From positions 466,001 to 530,000 of the forward strand of contig NZ_CP121445.1 of NCBI RefSeq assembly GCF_029689925.1: DNA of 64,000 nucleotides, written 5' to 3'. The notes beneath the pieces were generated by a model. The model ran no database searches, was not told where the DNA came from, and saw only the letters and a list, made by a program, of their open reading frames with translations. Each line of letters opens with the position of its first letter. Position 1 is the first letter of the stretch. This document shows positions 63,955-64,000 of this stretch, one piece after another. The DNA is from Anaerocolumna sp. AGMB13025. Lineage in GTDB: Bacteria > Bacillota > Clostridia > Lachnospirales > Lachnospiraceae. A program made the translations under genes and the position numbers.

Positions 63955-64000
63955 TGTCTGCGCAATCGGAAACTATTGCCACGATTTAGAAAGGTGTGTA

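Noticed and set aside
1..64000. tRNA or rRNA genes
   Set aside because: I looked for tRNA-like cloverleaf blocks and rRNA hallmarks and saw none; a dedicated scan (tRNAscan-SE, barrnap) would settle it.

Overview
The window looks like a chromosomal segment of a low-GC Gram-positive anaerobe of the Clostridia, most likely a plant-sugar-degrading member of the Lachnospiraceae. This is inferred from AT-rich DNA with strong AGGAG ribosome sites, TTG/GTG starts, YesM/YesN-type sugar sensing, many ABC sugar importers, GH38 and GH3 glycosidases, CpsB/CpsD-type capsule control and an FMN-riboswitch-controlled RibU. I could not run a search, so the species is not assigned.

Layout. (1) 1-9.2 kb: the end of a monosaccharide ABC importer, then a sensing operon with a membrane-anchored sugar-binding protein, a YesM/LytS-type kinase, a YesN-type AraC response regulator and a XylF-like lipoprotein. 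A 330-bp near-perfect palindrome without genes separates the two. (2) 9.3-11.4 kb: tex. (3) 11.7-28.1 kb: an exopolysaccharide/capsule locus. It has a good promoter, initiating sugar-phosphate transferase, PHP phosphatase, tyrosine kinase, LytR-CpsA-Psr ligase and a second PHP phosphatase. An AT-richer block follows (epimerase, Alg14/Alg13-like pair, TupA-like ATP-grasp, three glycosyltransferases, Wzy, Wzx, VanZ), closed by the Wzz/CpsC gene far from its kinase. (4) 28.1-34.3 kb: a RiPP-type cluster with a PqqD-like protein, a radical SAM/SPASM enzyme, a 58-residue Cys-rich precursor, an HPr-kinase-like protein, an S24/S26-type peptidase, an ABC exporter and a convergent nucleotidyltransferase. 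It combines lasso-peptide tailoring enzymes with a radical SAM enzyme and lacks a lasso cyclase. This is the best candidate for an undescribed system. (5) 34.5-41.3 kb: a secreted Ig-like/trypsin-like protease, ugd, a chemoreceptor and two tandem VanZ-like genes. (6) 41.3-43.4 kb: an intact IS1634-type insertion flanked by a 60-bp direct repeat. (7) 43.6-54.1 kb: a mannoside utilisation locus (GntR regulator, frameshifted binding protein, two permeases, GH38 alpha-mannosidase, ROK kinase, ManA with an N-terminal extra domain). (8) 54.2-64 kb: FMN riboswitch and ribU, tsaE-tsaB-rimI, rnz, a divergent GH3 beta-glucosidase and tsaD.

Two patterns cut across the regions. A conserved non-coding leader element recurs directly upstream of cell-surface genes (LytR-CpsA-Psr ligase, RiPP precursor, secreted protease; weaker at ugd; a 5' half only before the second PHP gene). 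It runs up to the start codon and has pairing that is kept by compensating changes and, in two copies, interleaved like a pseudoknot. Second, the last 20-30 bases of several genes, including the stop codon, are copied in tandem downstream (ugd, manA, the gene ending at 59805), and two other gene ends are followed by 12-13 bp repeat tracts.

The likely logic of the mannoside locus is import, cleavage by GH38, phosphorylation by the ROK kinase and isomerisation by ManA to fructose 6-phosphate. In the capsule locus the sequence runs from priming transferase through glycosyltransferases, Wzx flipping and Wzy polymerisation to LCP attachment, under control of the CpsC/CpsD kinase and CpsB phosphatases.
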